From positions 1 to 64,000 of the forward strand of contig NZ_PVNG01000014.1 in the NCBI RefSeq assembly GCF_003001935.1: a stretch of 64,000 nt of DNA, written 5' to 3'. Of the stretch, positions 51,456 through 59,447 are shown piece by piece. The stretch is from Nonomuraea fuscirosea (GTDB lineage Bacteria; Actinomycetota; Actinomycetes; Streptosporangiales; Streptosporangiaceae). A model generated the notes under the pieces. It made no database searches and was not told the DNA's origin. It worked only from the letters and a program-made list of their open reading frames with translations. Both the position numbers and the translations under genes were made by a program. Positions within the stretch are counted from its first letter, which is position 1; every line of letters begins with the position of its first letter.

Positions 51456-51959
51456 TCATCCTTCGTGGCGGTCGTCGGAGCGGGGGGTGACACGCGCGGC
51501 GGCGAGCGCGTAGGCGTCGGGGGATCCCTCCCACGGGCCCGTGCGCACCACGGCCCAGTGGGTGATCAGCCAGCGCCCGCCGAGCTTGCGCAGCCTGAGC
51601 TGCCAGTAGCCGCGCATCGTGCAGTGGTCGACGACACCGGGATCGGCGGGGACGTGGTGGTAGGCGACCATGTGCGTACGGCACTCGGCCTCGCCGTCCG
51701 ACAGCCGTACGACGAGGTTGGAGGCGGCGTGGTGGGTGCAGTCGAAGCCGTCCAGGGTCTTTCTGGCCAGCTCGACCAGGTCGGGGGCCGTCACGGTGGT
51801 CGGCGGCCGGCCGTAGTGGTGGGTCGACAGGTCGAGCAGCACCTCGTCGGCGAACAGCCGGCGCAGCGCGGGCCAGTCCCGGTCGTCCTGGGCGTGGGCG
51901 AGGCCGGCGACGACGTCCGCGACGGCCGCCCGGTCGGCCAGCTCCTCCAGCGTGGTCAT
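51456..51959 (-). CDS. nuclear-transport-factor-2-like (SnoaL) protein
   Basis: 167 residues, cone-shaped alpha+beta fold: LAHAQDDRDWPALRRLFADE near the start, then TTVTAPDLVELARKTLDGFD and GYWQLRLRKLGGRWLI. Such folds serve as hydratases, isomerases or ring-cleavage partners. The start at 51959 overlaps the hydrolase stop as ATGA, so they are co-translated. Confidence 0.82.
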   Translation of the reverse strand: MTTLEELADRAAVADVVAGLAHAQDDRDWPALRRLFADEVLLDLSTHHYGRPPTTVTAPDLVELARKTLDGFDCTHHAASNLVVRLSDGEAECRTHMVAYHHVPADPGVVDHCTMRGYWQLRLRKLGGRWLITHWAVVRTGPWEGSPDAYALAAARVTPRSDDRHEG

Positions 51960-53902
51960 GACCGCGCCTCCGCTTCCGTGCTCTCGGTGCGGGGTCGGGC
52001 GTCCGCTTCCGTGCTCTCGGTGCGGGGTCGGGCGTCCGCTTCCGTGGTTTCTGTCAGGGGTGCCGAGCCCGGGCGGTCGATCAGCGGCAGCACCAGGCGG
52101 CTGGGACGGCCCGGGCCGTGGTGGACCCGGTTGACCGCGACCACCAGGTCGTCCGGGCCGTCGGTGGCGATCGTCGCGCCCGTGTTGGTGTTGCGGTCGT
52201 AGCGGGGGAAGCAGCTGCTGGAGACCTCCAGCAGGATGCGGTGCCCGGGCAGGAAGACGTTCGACGTCACGCCCAGGTCGATGCTCAGCTCGTAGACCGT
52301 CCCCGGCTCCATGAGCTCGGGCTCGGTGAGCGAGCCGCGGTGGCGGGCGCGCTGGATGCCCTCGCACAGCAGGATCGCCCTGCCGTCGGGGTGCACGTCC
52401 ACGAGCTTGCCGGTGAAGTCGGTGTCCGGGGCGGAGGAGGAGACGTGCAGGACCAGGCCGACGTGGCCGGTGACCTCGATCGGGCGCTCCAGGACGGCGG
52501 TGCTGAAGCACAGCACGTCGTCGCGCGCCTCGGCCGCCGTCTGGTCGGCCGGGCCCGGGTAGGCGCCGGGCAGGGCGGCGAGCACGGTGCCGCCCAGGCT
52601 CGGCACCGGGTGGCGCGGGTCGTACCGGAAGGTGTCGGCCGCCTCCGCCGCCGGGACGTCGCGCCGCAGCAGGCCGTCGCCGGCGGCGGTGTTGGCGCGG
52701 CCGGCCCCGTCGAGGAAGAACGGAGTGTGGCGGGTGTCAGGCAGCGGCCAGTCCGCCTCGTCGCGCCACCGGTCGGCGCCCATGACGAAGATGCGCACCC
52801 GGTGCGTGTCGTCGGAGGCGCGGTCGGGCGCTCTGTCGGAGGCGCCGTCGGAGGCGCCGTCGGGCGCGCCGTCGGAGGCATCCGGCCTGCCCCGGACCCA
52901 TCGATCGAAGAACCCCAGGTGTGCGCCCGTGACGTCGGCGGCCTTGATGCCGGCGTCGAGCCCGAACGACCGGTCGGGGAAGGTGCCGAGGTCCGTGCCG
53001 TCGGCATGGCTCCAGGGGCCGATGATCAGCCGCTGACCGTCGCGGGCCGCGGCGCCGCCGCCGTGACGGCGCATCATCGTGTAGGAGCGGACGGTCTCGC
53101 GGATGAAGACGTCGTACCAGCCGCCGATGTGCAGCGCGGGGACGGTGATGTCGGCGCAGCGGTCGATCGCGGCGATGTCCTGCCAGAACGCGTCCCGTTC
53201 CGGATGGCCGAGCACCTGGCCGGCCCAGGGCAGGTGCCGGGTCAGCGCGGCGCGGTCGGCGAGCGGCAGGGAGTCGTGCAGCAGCTCGGGATCGGACAAT
53301 CCCGCCATGAGCCTGCCGGCATCGGCGGCATCCGCGTTCCGGTCACCGTCGCCATCGTCTTTGGCGTCGGCGAGGGTGCGGTGCAGGTTGCGCAGGGCCG
53401 ACAGGGTGCCCCAGGTCAGCACGGCGTCCTGCGACAGCGCGCCGCCCGGCGAGTACCACGGCGCAGCGTACGGATCGGCGGAGGTCATCACGGGTGCGAT
53501 GGCCCGCAGCGCCGGCACCTCGCGCACGGCCGCCTCCCACTGCGCGAACCCCATGTAGGACCCGCCCCACATGCCGACCGCCCCGTCGCACCACGGCTGC
53601 GCGGCGAGCCAGGCGAGCGTGTCGGCGCCGTCGCGGCCCTCGTGCGCGTGCGGCACGAACGTCCCCGGCGAGCGGGAGGTGCCGCGCACGTCCTGGGCCA
53701 CCACCGCGTAACCGGCGGCCACGAGGGCGAACACGTCCGGCAGCTTCGGGTTGCCGTACAGCCCGGCGTCGTCCTTGCCGTAGGGGGTGCGGACCAGCAG
53801 CGCGGGAAACGGTCCAGGGCCGGCGGGCCGCCAGACGTTGGTGGCGAGGGCGATGCCGTCGCGCATCGGCACCGGCACGTCCACCTCGACGGTGAATGTC
53901 AT
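51956..53902 (-). CDS. CocE/NonD family hydrolase (X-Pro dipeptidyl-peptidase-like)
   Basis: 648 residues. Alpha/beta-hydrolase domain with nucleophile elbow VGMWGGSYMGFAQWEAAVRE and acid/base in GGWYDVFIRET and GPWSHADGTD. The C-terminal jelly roll (GHVGLVLHVSSSAPDTDFTG, LPGHRILLEVSSSCFPRYDR) completes the family. Members cleave esters such as cocaine, glutaryl-7-ACA or X-Pro peptides. The C-terminus carries an 11-residue repeat and a middle linker repeats Ala-Ser/Pro-Asp units, both unusual. The two ends are coupled by ATGA to neighbours. Confidence 0.9.
   Translation of the reverse strand: MTFTVEVDVPVPMRDGIALATNVWRPAGPGPFPALLVRTPYGKDDAGLYGNPKLPDVFALVAAGYAVVAQDVRGTSRSPGTFVPHAHEGRDGADTLAWLAAQPWCDGAVGMWGGSYMGFAQWEAAVREVPALRAIAPVMTSADPYAAPWYSPGGALSQDAVLTWGTLSALRNLHRTLADAKDDGDGDRNADAADAGRLMAGLSDPELLHDSLPLADRAALTRHLPWAGQVLGHPERDAFWQDIAAIDRCADITVPALHIGGWYDVFIRETVRSYTMMRRHGGGAAARDGQRLIIGPWSHADGTDLGTFPDRSFGLDAGIKAADVTGAHLGFFDRWVRGRPDASDGAPDGASDGASDRAPDRASDDTHRVRIFVMGADRWRDEADWPLPDTRHTPFFLDGAGRANTAAGDGLLRRDVPAAEAADTFRYDPRHPVPSLGGTVLAALPGAYPGPADQTAAEARDDVLCFSTAVLERPIEVTGHVGLVLHVSSSAPDTDFTGKLVDVHPDGRAILLCEGIQRARHRGSLTEPELMEPGTVYELSIDLGVTSNVFLPGHRILLEVSSSCFPRYDRNTNTGATIATDGPDDLVVAVNRVHHGPGRPSRLVLPLIDRPGSAPLTETTEADARPRTESTEADARPRTESTEAEARS
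51967..52055. repeat. 33-bp repeat in the hydrolase gene end
   Basis: Two near-identical 33-bp units (51967-51999 and 52000-52032) and a partial third encode the repeated peptide TEADARPRTES at the protein's C-terminus. It looks like a recent expansion beyond the folded domain. Confidence 0.75.
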
Positions 53903-55032
53903 GCCCGCGCCCGTCCCGTCTCGGCGTGCTGGGGCTGGGACCGGGACTGGGGGGTGATCATCCAGTGGCTGAAGGCGGCGTAGTTCCGTGCGAAGAGCTC
54001 CGGCGTGGGAGCGTGCTCGACCGCCGCCGACAGCCGCGCGACGTGCTCGTACCGGGGGATCTGGGCGGCCTCGTAGGCGGCGAGAGCGGCGGGTACGTCG
54101 CCGCCGGGGGTGAGCAGGCGGCCGAGCAGGGCGGCGTCCTCGATGCCCAGCGTCGCGCCGGCGGTGATGTGCGGCGACATCGCGTGGGCCGAGTCGCCGG
54201 CCAGCACGACCCGCGCGGAGACCCAGTGCGGCAGCGGCGGCACGAGCATGATCTGGTTGTGCAGGATCACCTCGTCCGGCGTGGCCTCGATCAGCCGGCT
54301 CAGGATCCCGTCCCGCCCGTCCTCCTCCAGGTGGGCGGCCCGTTCCAGGGCCTGCTGCTTCGGGGTGCCGGTCAGCGGGGGCGAGTTGAACTGGTTGACC
54401 AGCCAGTAGACCTTCCCGTCCTGGGTGCGCAGGTACCCGCCCCGGCAGCCGTTGCCGCCCAGGATCAGCCGGTCGTCCGGCACGGGGATGCCGGGGGCCG
54501 GGAAGACGGCGCGCCAGGCGTGGTGGCCGTCGTGCTCGCGGGCCTCGGTGCCCGGCACCAGTTGCGCGCGTACCGCCGAGTACGCCCCGTCCGCCCCGAC
54601 GAGCACGTCCCCCTGCTCCTCGCCGCCGTCGGTCAGCCGGACGGTGACGTGGTCCGCGTGCTCGTCGTAGGCGTCGAACCCGGTGGACAGGCGGATGTTG
54701 GCGCGGCCCACGGCGTCGGCGAGCAGATCGTTCAGCTTCGCCCGGTGCACCAGCAGGTACCGATGGTCCTCGACCCCGAACTCCGGCGTTTCGAGCAGCC
54801 GCCCGGCCGGGTCGTGGAAGTACATCTCGCTGGGTTTGCCGATGGCGCGCACCTCGTCACCGAGGCCGAGTTCGTCGTACACCGCCAGCGCGTTGGCCCA
54901 CAGTCCCAGCCCGGCCCCCGCGGCGCGGATCTCCGGCGCCTGCTCACAGATCACCACCTCGATCCCGGCGCGGCGCAGCGCGAGCCCCGTCGTCAAGCCC
55001 ACGATCCCGCCACCGATCAGCACAGCCCGCAT
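53899..55032 (-). CDS. FAD-dependent monooxygenase (aromatic hydroxylase type)
   Basis: 377 residues. FAD-binding GGGIVGLTTGLALRRAG at the start, DG-like motif VLVGADGAYSAVRAQLV, and the second FAD motif VVLAGDSAHAMSPHITAGAT. It is in the salicylate/p-hydroxybenzoate hydroxylase group. The start at 55032 has GGAGGTGG upstream. It is the first gene of the minus-strand unit, divergent from a LysR gene that probably controls it. Confidence 0.9.
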   Translation of the reverse strand: MRAVLIGGGIVGLTTGLALRRAGIEVVICEQAPEIRAAGAGLGLWANALAVYDELGLGDEVRAIGKPSEMYFHDPAGRLLETPEFGVEDHRYLLVHRAKLNDLLADAVGRANIRLSTGFDAYDEHADHVTVRLTDGGEEQGDVLVGADGAYSAVRAQLVPGTEAREHDGHHAWRAVFPAPGIPVPDDRLILGGNGCRGGYLRTQDGKVYWLVNQFNSPPLTGTPKQQALERAAHLEEDGRDGILSRLIEATPDEVILHNQIMLVPPLPHWVSARVVLAGDSAHAMSPHITAGATLGIEDAALLGRLLTPGGDVPAALAAYEAAQIPRYEHVARLSAAVEHAPTPELFARNYAAFSHWMITPQSRSQPQHAETGRARA

Positions 55033-55100
55033 CACAGCCACCTCCGTCGTTCTCGGCACATGTTCGTCGCGCTGCCCACCGTAGGAACGACTCCGGATTA

Positions 55101-55110
55101 GCACCAGTGC
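55101..55110. promoter_or_regulatory. palindrome in the LysR/monooxygenase divergent promoter
   Basis: GCACCAGTGC, extended to TTAGCACCAGTGCAA, is a symmetric T-N-A type site as used by LysR proteins. It lies 69 bp upstream of the monooxygenase start and 40 bp upstream of the LysR start. Confidence 0.5.
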
Positions 55111-55150
55111 AACATCGGTACGGACTCATTGCGCGTGTGATAATCGGCGG

Positions 55151-56062
55151 ATGGACCACGTCGATCTCAACCTGATCGAGGCGCTGGACGCGCTGCTCGC
55201 CGAGAACAGCGTGACCAAGGCGGCCGCGCGCCTGCACACGTCGGCGCCGGCGATGAGCCGGGCCCTGTCCCGGCTGCGCCGCGCCTTCGACGATCCGCTG
55301 CTCGTCCGCGCCGGCCGCGATCTCGTACCCACGCCCAGGGCCCTGGAGCTGCGCGGTGAGGCGCACGCGATCGCGACCCGGGCGCGGGCGTTGTTCGCGC
55401 CGTCGACGGCCGCCGATCCGCGGACCACGGTGCGGGTGTTCGACCTCCAGGTCACCGACATGTTGTCCACGACGTTCATCCCGGCCCTCATCGACGACCT
55501 GCGGGTCGAGGCGCCCGGCATCTCGCTGCGGCTGCGGCCGGAGAACCTGGAGGACACCCCGGCCCTGCGCGAGGGGCTGGTCGATCTGGAGATCGGCAGC
55601 ATCCGGCCCGGCGATCCCGAGATCCGCGTGGAGACGCTGGTCACGGAGACGCTGGCCGGCGTGGTGCGGCCCGGCCACCCGCTGGCGGAGGGGGCGGCCG
55701 TGACGCCCGAGCGGTTCGCCGCGGCCGATCACATCGTGGTGTCGCGGCGCGGGCGGGCCCACGGCCCGATCGACGAGCAGCTGGCCGCCCTTGACCTGCG
55801 CCGGCGGGTGGTCGCCGTGGTGCCGACGTTCGCGGGGGCGCTGTTCCTGGCCCGCGAGACCGACGTGGTCTGCGTCGCCCCGACCCGGCTGGGGCGGCCG
55901 ATGCTGGAGACGCTCGGGCTGCGTACGTTCCCGATCCCCTTGACGCTGCCCACCGTGACGATCGACATGGCGTGGCATCCGCGCAACCACCACGACCGCA
56001 CGCACCAGCTGCTCCGCGAGCGCATCAGCCACATCATGGCCGCCCTCGCCGGCCTGGAGTGA
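55151..56062 (+). CDS. LysR family transcriptional regulator
   Basis: 303 residues. HTH near residues 20-60 (NSVTKAAARLHTSAPAMSRA). Effector domain with PGISLRLRPENLEDTPALRE and DLEIGSIRPGDPEIRVETLV, like the NodD/LinR subgroup. GATAAT lies six bases before the ATG, so the transcript may be leaderless. Divergent from the monooxygenase. Confidence 0.9.
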   Translation: MDHVDLNLIEALDALLAENSVTKAAARLHTSAPAMSRALSRLRRAFDDPLLVRAGRDLVPTPRALELRGEAHAIATRARALFAPSTAADPRTTVRVFDLQVTDMLSTTFIPALIDDLRVEAPGISLRLRPENLEDTPALREGLVDLEIGSIRPGDPEIRVETLVTETLAGVVRPGHPLAEGAAVTPERFAAADHIVVSRRGRAHGPIDEQLAALDLRRRVVAVVPTFAGALFLARETDVVCVAPTRLGRPMLETLGLRTFPIPLTLPTVTIDMAWHPRNHHDRTHQLLRERISHIMAALAGLE

Positions 56063-56107
56063 CATGCGGATTGCGCTGCGGTAAATCATCCGTTGTGATA
56101 CTTGCAC

Positions 56108-56136
56108 TTGCCGTTATCCGGGCGGGTGCCTAGCGT
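56108..56136 (+). promoter_or_regulatory. promoter for a probably leaderless gene
   Basis: TTGCCG, 17 bp, TAGCGT; the ATG at 56144 is seven bases after the -10. No ribosome site is present. Confidence 0.45.
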
Positions 56137-56143
56137 TCCCGGC

Positions 56144-56752
56144 ATGCATCTCACCGTTCTCGCGGCCTCGGGCCGTACCGGACTCGCCCTCACCCGGCAG
56201 GCGCTGCGGCGCGGCCACACCGTCACGGCGATCGCGCGCGATCCCGCGCGCATCGACCTGCCCGGCTCCCCCGGCCTGACCAAGGTGGCCGGCGACGTGC
56301 ACGATCCGGCGAGCATCGCCGCGATCGTCGGCGCGGACTCCGTCGTCCTGTCCGCACTCGGCACCGACCAGGCGGGCGTCCTCCTGGCCGGCGCCAAGGC
56401 GGTCCTCGCCGCCGGGCCGCGCCGCGTCATCTGGCTCGGCGCCTACGGCACCGGCGAATCCGCCGCCGCGGCGGGAGCGGGCGCGAGCGTCCTCGTGCGG
56501 TTGCTGGGCGACCGGCTCGCGGACAAGGTCGCGGCCGACGGCGCCGTCCTCGCGGCCGGGGGCACGGTCTTCCACGCCGGGGTGCTCGGCGACGGGCCGG
56601 AGGATCCCGGCAGGCGCACGGTCGGCCTGGACGCCGCGCCGCCGTTCGACCTCGGCGCGAAGGTCAGCCGCGAGAGCGTCGCCGCGGCCATGCTGGACGA
56701 GGCCGAGTCGCCCCGCTTCCCCGGGGCCGTGGCCCTGCCGCTGCCCGGTTAG
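56144..56752 (+). CDS. NAD(P)H-binding SDR-like protein (NmrA/YwnB type)
   Basis: 202 residues. Rossmann start LTVLAASGRTGLALTRQALR with the dinucleotide-binding glycines, then TAIARDPARI and VVLSALGTDQAGVLLAGAKA. It resembles atypical SDRs that sense or reduce with NADPH. It is convergent with the LysR gene at 56749, whose stop it overlaps by 3 bp. Confidence 0.82.
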   Translation: MHLTVLAASGRTGLALTRQALRRGHTVTAIARDPARIDLPGSPGLTKVAGDVHDPASIAAIVGADSVVLSALGTDQAGVLLAGAKAVLAAGPRRVIWLGAYGTGESAAAAGAGASVLVRLLGDRLADKVAADGAVLAAGGTVFHAGVLGDGPEDPGRRTVGLDAAPPFDLGAKVSRESVAAAMLDEAESPRFPGAVALPLPG

Positions 56753-57642
56753 ACGATCTCGGCCAGGCAGGCCCGTACCTGGTCGCGCAGCCAGGCGTGG
56801 GCGGGGTCGGAGTCGTAGCGCTGGTGCCAGTCGCAGCTGATCACCGCCGCCGGGAACTCGACCGGCAGCGGCCGGGTGACCAGCCCGAACGCCTCGACGT
56901 ACGGACGGCTGAGCAGGTTCGTGCAGGTGACCAGCACCTCGCCGCCACGGGCCATCAGCAGGGCCACGGGCAGGCTCGCCACGGCCGCGACCACCTGGCG
57001 GCGCAGGCCCTGGGCGGCCAGCACGTCGTCGATCGGCGCGGTGAGGCGGCCCCGCCGGGAGACCACCACGTGCGGCCGCGCCGCGTACCCGCCCAGGTCG
57101 AGGCCGCCCGCGCACGGGTGGTCCTGGCGCATCGCCACGACGAGCGGATCGTGCCCGAGCGTCTCCGACCGGAACTCGGGCTGGCCGGGCCGGCCGCCGC
57201 CGAGCTCCAGGTCGACGCGCCCGTGCCGCAGGTCGTCGGTGTCGGCGGAGTGCTCGCCCAGGAATCGGAGCCGTACGGCGGGGGCCCGCTCCTGGATCCT
57301 GGCGACCAGCGCGGGCACGAGCGGGGCGGCGAGCGCGTCGTGGCACTGGATCGTGAAGGTGCGCTCCAGCGTGGCCGGGTCCGGCCGGCGGGCCGGCGCG
57401 AGCACGTCGTGCGCCTGCCTGACCAGCCGGTGCACGTCCTCCCTGATCGCCAGCGCGTACGGGGTGGGGGTCATGGTGTGGCCGGTGCGGACGAGGAGGT
57501 CGTCGCCGGTGACCTTGCGCAGCCGGCCGAGCGTACGGCTGACCGCGGGCGACGACAGCCCCAGCCGCCCGGCCGCCCCCATCACGCTGCCCTCTTCGAG
57601 CAGGGCGTCGAGCACGGTGAGCAGGTTCAGATCCACGTGCAT
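56749..57642 (-). CDS. LysR family transcriptional regulator
   Basis: 297 residues. HTH at residues 15-60 (GSVMGAAGRLGLSSPAVSRT). Effector domain includes DTDDLRHGRVDLELGGG and DPLVVAMRQDHPCAGGLDLG. It resembles the LysR protein at 55151 in layout. The start at 57642 gives MHVDLNLL, a typical opening. It probably acts on one of its neighbours. Confidence 0.9.
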   Translation of the reverse strand: MHVDLNLLTVLDALLEEGSVMGAAGRLGLSSPAVSRTLGRLRKVTGDDLLVRTGHTMTPTPYALAIREDVHRLVRQAHDVLAPARRPDPATLERTFTIQCHDALAAPLVPALVARIQERAPAVRLRFLGEHSADTDDLRHGRVDLELGGGRPGQPEFRSETLGHDPLVVAMRQDHPCAGGLDLGGYAARPHVVVSRRGRLTAPIDDVLAAQGLRRQVVAAVASLPVALLMARGGEVLVTCTNLLSRPYVEAFGLVTRPLPVEFPAAVISCDWHQRYDSDPAHAWLRDQVRACLAEIV

Positions 57643-57688
57643 GCCAGTGATTCCCCTCCCGGCGGCGGACGTCGGTGATCGGCCGGGC

Positions 57689-58648
57689 TCAGGACCCGCC
57701 GAGGAAGTCGACCGTGCGGCCGAGGTCGCGGCGTTCGGCTTCGCGGTAGGCCAGCCAGGCGAGGGCGAGGTCCTGCCAGGGCAGGCCCACCGGACCGTAC
57801 ACCGTGAGCTGTTCGGGGCCGGTGCGGCCCGGGTGGTCGGCGCGCAGGATCTCGCCGAGGGTGGCGTGCGCCGCCTCCGCCGGCAGGCCGGTCGCGGCGA
57901 GGACGCCCATGGCGGCGGCGAGCGGCCGGTCGTCCACCGCGAGCACCCCCGCGGCCTCCAGAACGGGGCGCGCCAGCTCCTGCTTGCCCGGTTCGTCCAC
58001 ACCCAGCGTGGTCAGGTGCCGGCCGGGGCGGACGTCGGCGAGGGTCAGCAGCGGGGTGCGGGACCAGGTGGCGAGCACCACGACGGAGGCGTGCGCGGCG
58101 ACCTCGGCCGCCGATGCCGCGACGCGGCCGCCGTGCCGGTCGCGGAAGGCCGCGGCCCGCTCAGGGGACACGTCGTGAATGATCAGATCGCGTACGGGAC
58201 GCAGCCGCCGCAGTCCGGTCACCACGAGGTCCGCCTGGGCCCCCGCACCGACGACTCCCACGACGTCACCCGCATCGTCGCTGCTCCGGGCGGCCAGCGC
58301 GTCGGTGCCGAGGGCGGCCGCCAGGCCCGTGCGCCACGCCGTGACGGTGGCGCTGTCGAGCAGGGCGAGCAGTTCGCCGTCCTGGCCACCGTGCAGGCAG
58401 ATGACGCCGCGCAGCGCCGGGCTGGCCGCCGGGAACTTCGCGTTGACCTTCACCGTGTACGCGTCGATCCCGGGCAGCAGACCGGGGATCAGCGCGGTGG
58501 CCGTACCGGGGAACGGCAGCTCCGCCCGGATCCTCTGCCCGGCGAACGCCCCGCCGCCGTCCTGGACGAAACCGTCGCGCAGGGCCGCGAGACAGGCGTC
58601 AGGATCGAGCAGGGTGAGCAGGTCGCCACGGGTGAGGATTCTGGTCAT
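57689..58648 (-). CDS. ornithine cyclodeaminase / mu-crystallin family protein
   Basis: 319 residues. VNAKFPAASPALRGVICLHG and the NAD-binding VGVVGAGAQADLVVTGLRRL are characteristic. The family includes ornithine cyclodeaminase, alanine dehydrogenase-like and ketimine reductases. HLTTLGVDEPGKQEL fits the substrate loop. The start at 58648 is chosen over the ATG three codons upstream; neither has a strong ribosome site. Confidence 0.85.
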   Translation of the reverse strand: MTRILTRGDLLTLLDPDACLAALRDGFVQDGGGAFAGQRIRAELPFPGTATALIPGLLPGIDAYTVKVNAKFPAASPALRGVICLHGGQDGELLALLDSATVTAWRTGLAAALGTDALAARSSDDAGDVVGVVGAGAQADLVVTGLRRLRPVRDLIIHDVSPERAAAFRDRHGGRVAASAAEVAAHASVVVLATWSRTPLLTLADVRPGRHLTTLGVDEPGKQELARPVLEAAGVLAVDDRPLAAAMGVLAATGLPAEAAHATLGEILRADHPGRTGPEQLTVYGPVGLPWQDLALAWLAYREAERRDLGRTVDFLGGS

Positions 58649-58700
58649 GCCGGCCATGATGACAGGCGCGGTCCTTCCGGAGGATCGTCGCCCCCGTCAG

Positions 58701-58778
58701 GGCGAAGCAGCCGGTCGGAGTACGCGTCGGCCGCCGGTCGGCGAAGCAGCCGGTCGGAGCGAACGCCGGCCGCCCGTC
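58701..58778. repeat. 39-bp direct repeat, two units
   Basis: Units at 58701-58739 and 58740-58778 share GGCGAAGCAGCCGGTCGGAG exactly, and the remainder with few changes. The second ends at the stop codon of the TetR gene. Confidence 0.75.
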
Positions 58779-59370
58779 AGCGGAACAGCCGTTCCAGGTG
58801 CGCGTCGATGGCGGTGAGCGCGTCGCCTGGCTCGATCACCCCCAGTTCGAGCAGCGGCGTCAGGCCGGTGAGGGCGAGGAGCAGGTTGGTCTCGGTGGCG
58901 GGATCCCGATCGGGGCCGATGTGCCCGTCGGCGATCGCCTGCCGGACCAGCTCCTCGACGAGCGCGCGTCCCCGGACGAGGCCGCGGCGGGCCTGCTCGC
59001 GCACGGCCTCGTCGTGCAGCGCCTCAAGGACGTAGGCGGCGCTCATCCGGCTGGTCGCGCGGGCGTCGGCGTGCAGGGGGAGCATCTCCGCGAGCGTCAC
59101 GCGCAGCACGTCACGCGGGTGCGGACGGTCGCCGAGCCGGGTGAGGCCCTGGCCGACGCGCAGCGAGGTCTGCTCGGAGGCGAAGTCCATGGCGAAGGAG
59201 AGCATGGCGCTCCGCGAGGCGAAGTAGTGCTGCAACTGCCCGAGGGAGATGCCCGCCTCCTGCGCCACCACGCGCATGGTCAGCTGGCTGACGCCGCGCC
59301 GCTCCACCACCCGCCACAGGGCGCGGGCGATCGTCTCGCGGCGGTCGCGGTGATCCACCTGTTTCGGCAT
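58777..59370 (-). CDS. TetR family transcriptional regulator
   Basis: 197 residues. N-terminal HTH RRETIARALWRVVERRGVSQ, then TMRVVAQEAGISLGQLQHYF. The C-terminal helices read LLLALTGLTPLLELGVIEPG. The ATG at 59370 has GGGAGGG upstream. It is divergent from a carboxylesterase gene, with a palindrome between. Confidence 0.9.
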   Translation of the reverse strand: MPKQVDHRDRRETIARALWRVVERRGVSQLTMRVVAQEAGISLGQLQHYFASRSAMLSFAMDFASEQTSLRVGQGLTRLGDRPHPRDVLRVTLAEMLPLHADARATSRMSAAYVLEALHDEAVREQARRGLVRGRALVEELVRQAIADGHIGPDRDPATETNLLLALTGLTPLLELGVIEPGDALTAIDAHLERLFR

Positions 59371-59399
59371 GCCCGGCCCTCCCGGATGTCTTTCCCATA

Positions 59400-59419
59400 C
59401 AACTGACATAATACAGTTG
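59400..59419. promoter_or_regulatory. TetR-type palindrome between TetR and carboxylesterase genes
   Basis: CAACTG and CAGTTG arms around ACATAATA form a 20-bp near-symmetric site 29 bp from each start. It lies in the only AT-rich patch of the intergenic region and overlaps promoter-like sequence (TATAAC at 59423). Confidence 0.6.
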
Positions 59420-59447
59420 ACCTATAACCGGACGGAAGGGGATCGTC

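Noticed and set aside
52118..53983. 621-codon plus-strand frame
   Set aside because: Antisense to the CocE hydrolase; no family-like segment.
49376..55032. polyketide or other natural-product gene cluster
   Set aside because: A SnoaL-like protein, monooxygenase and ligase occur, but there are no synthase, carrier or cyclase genes.
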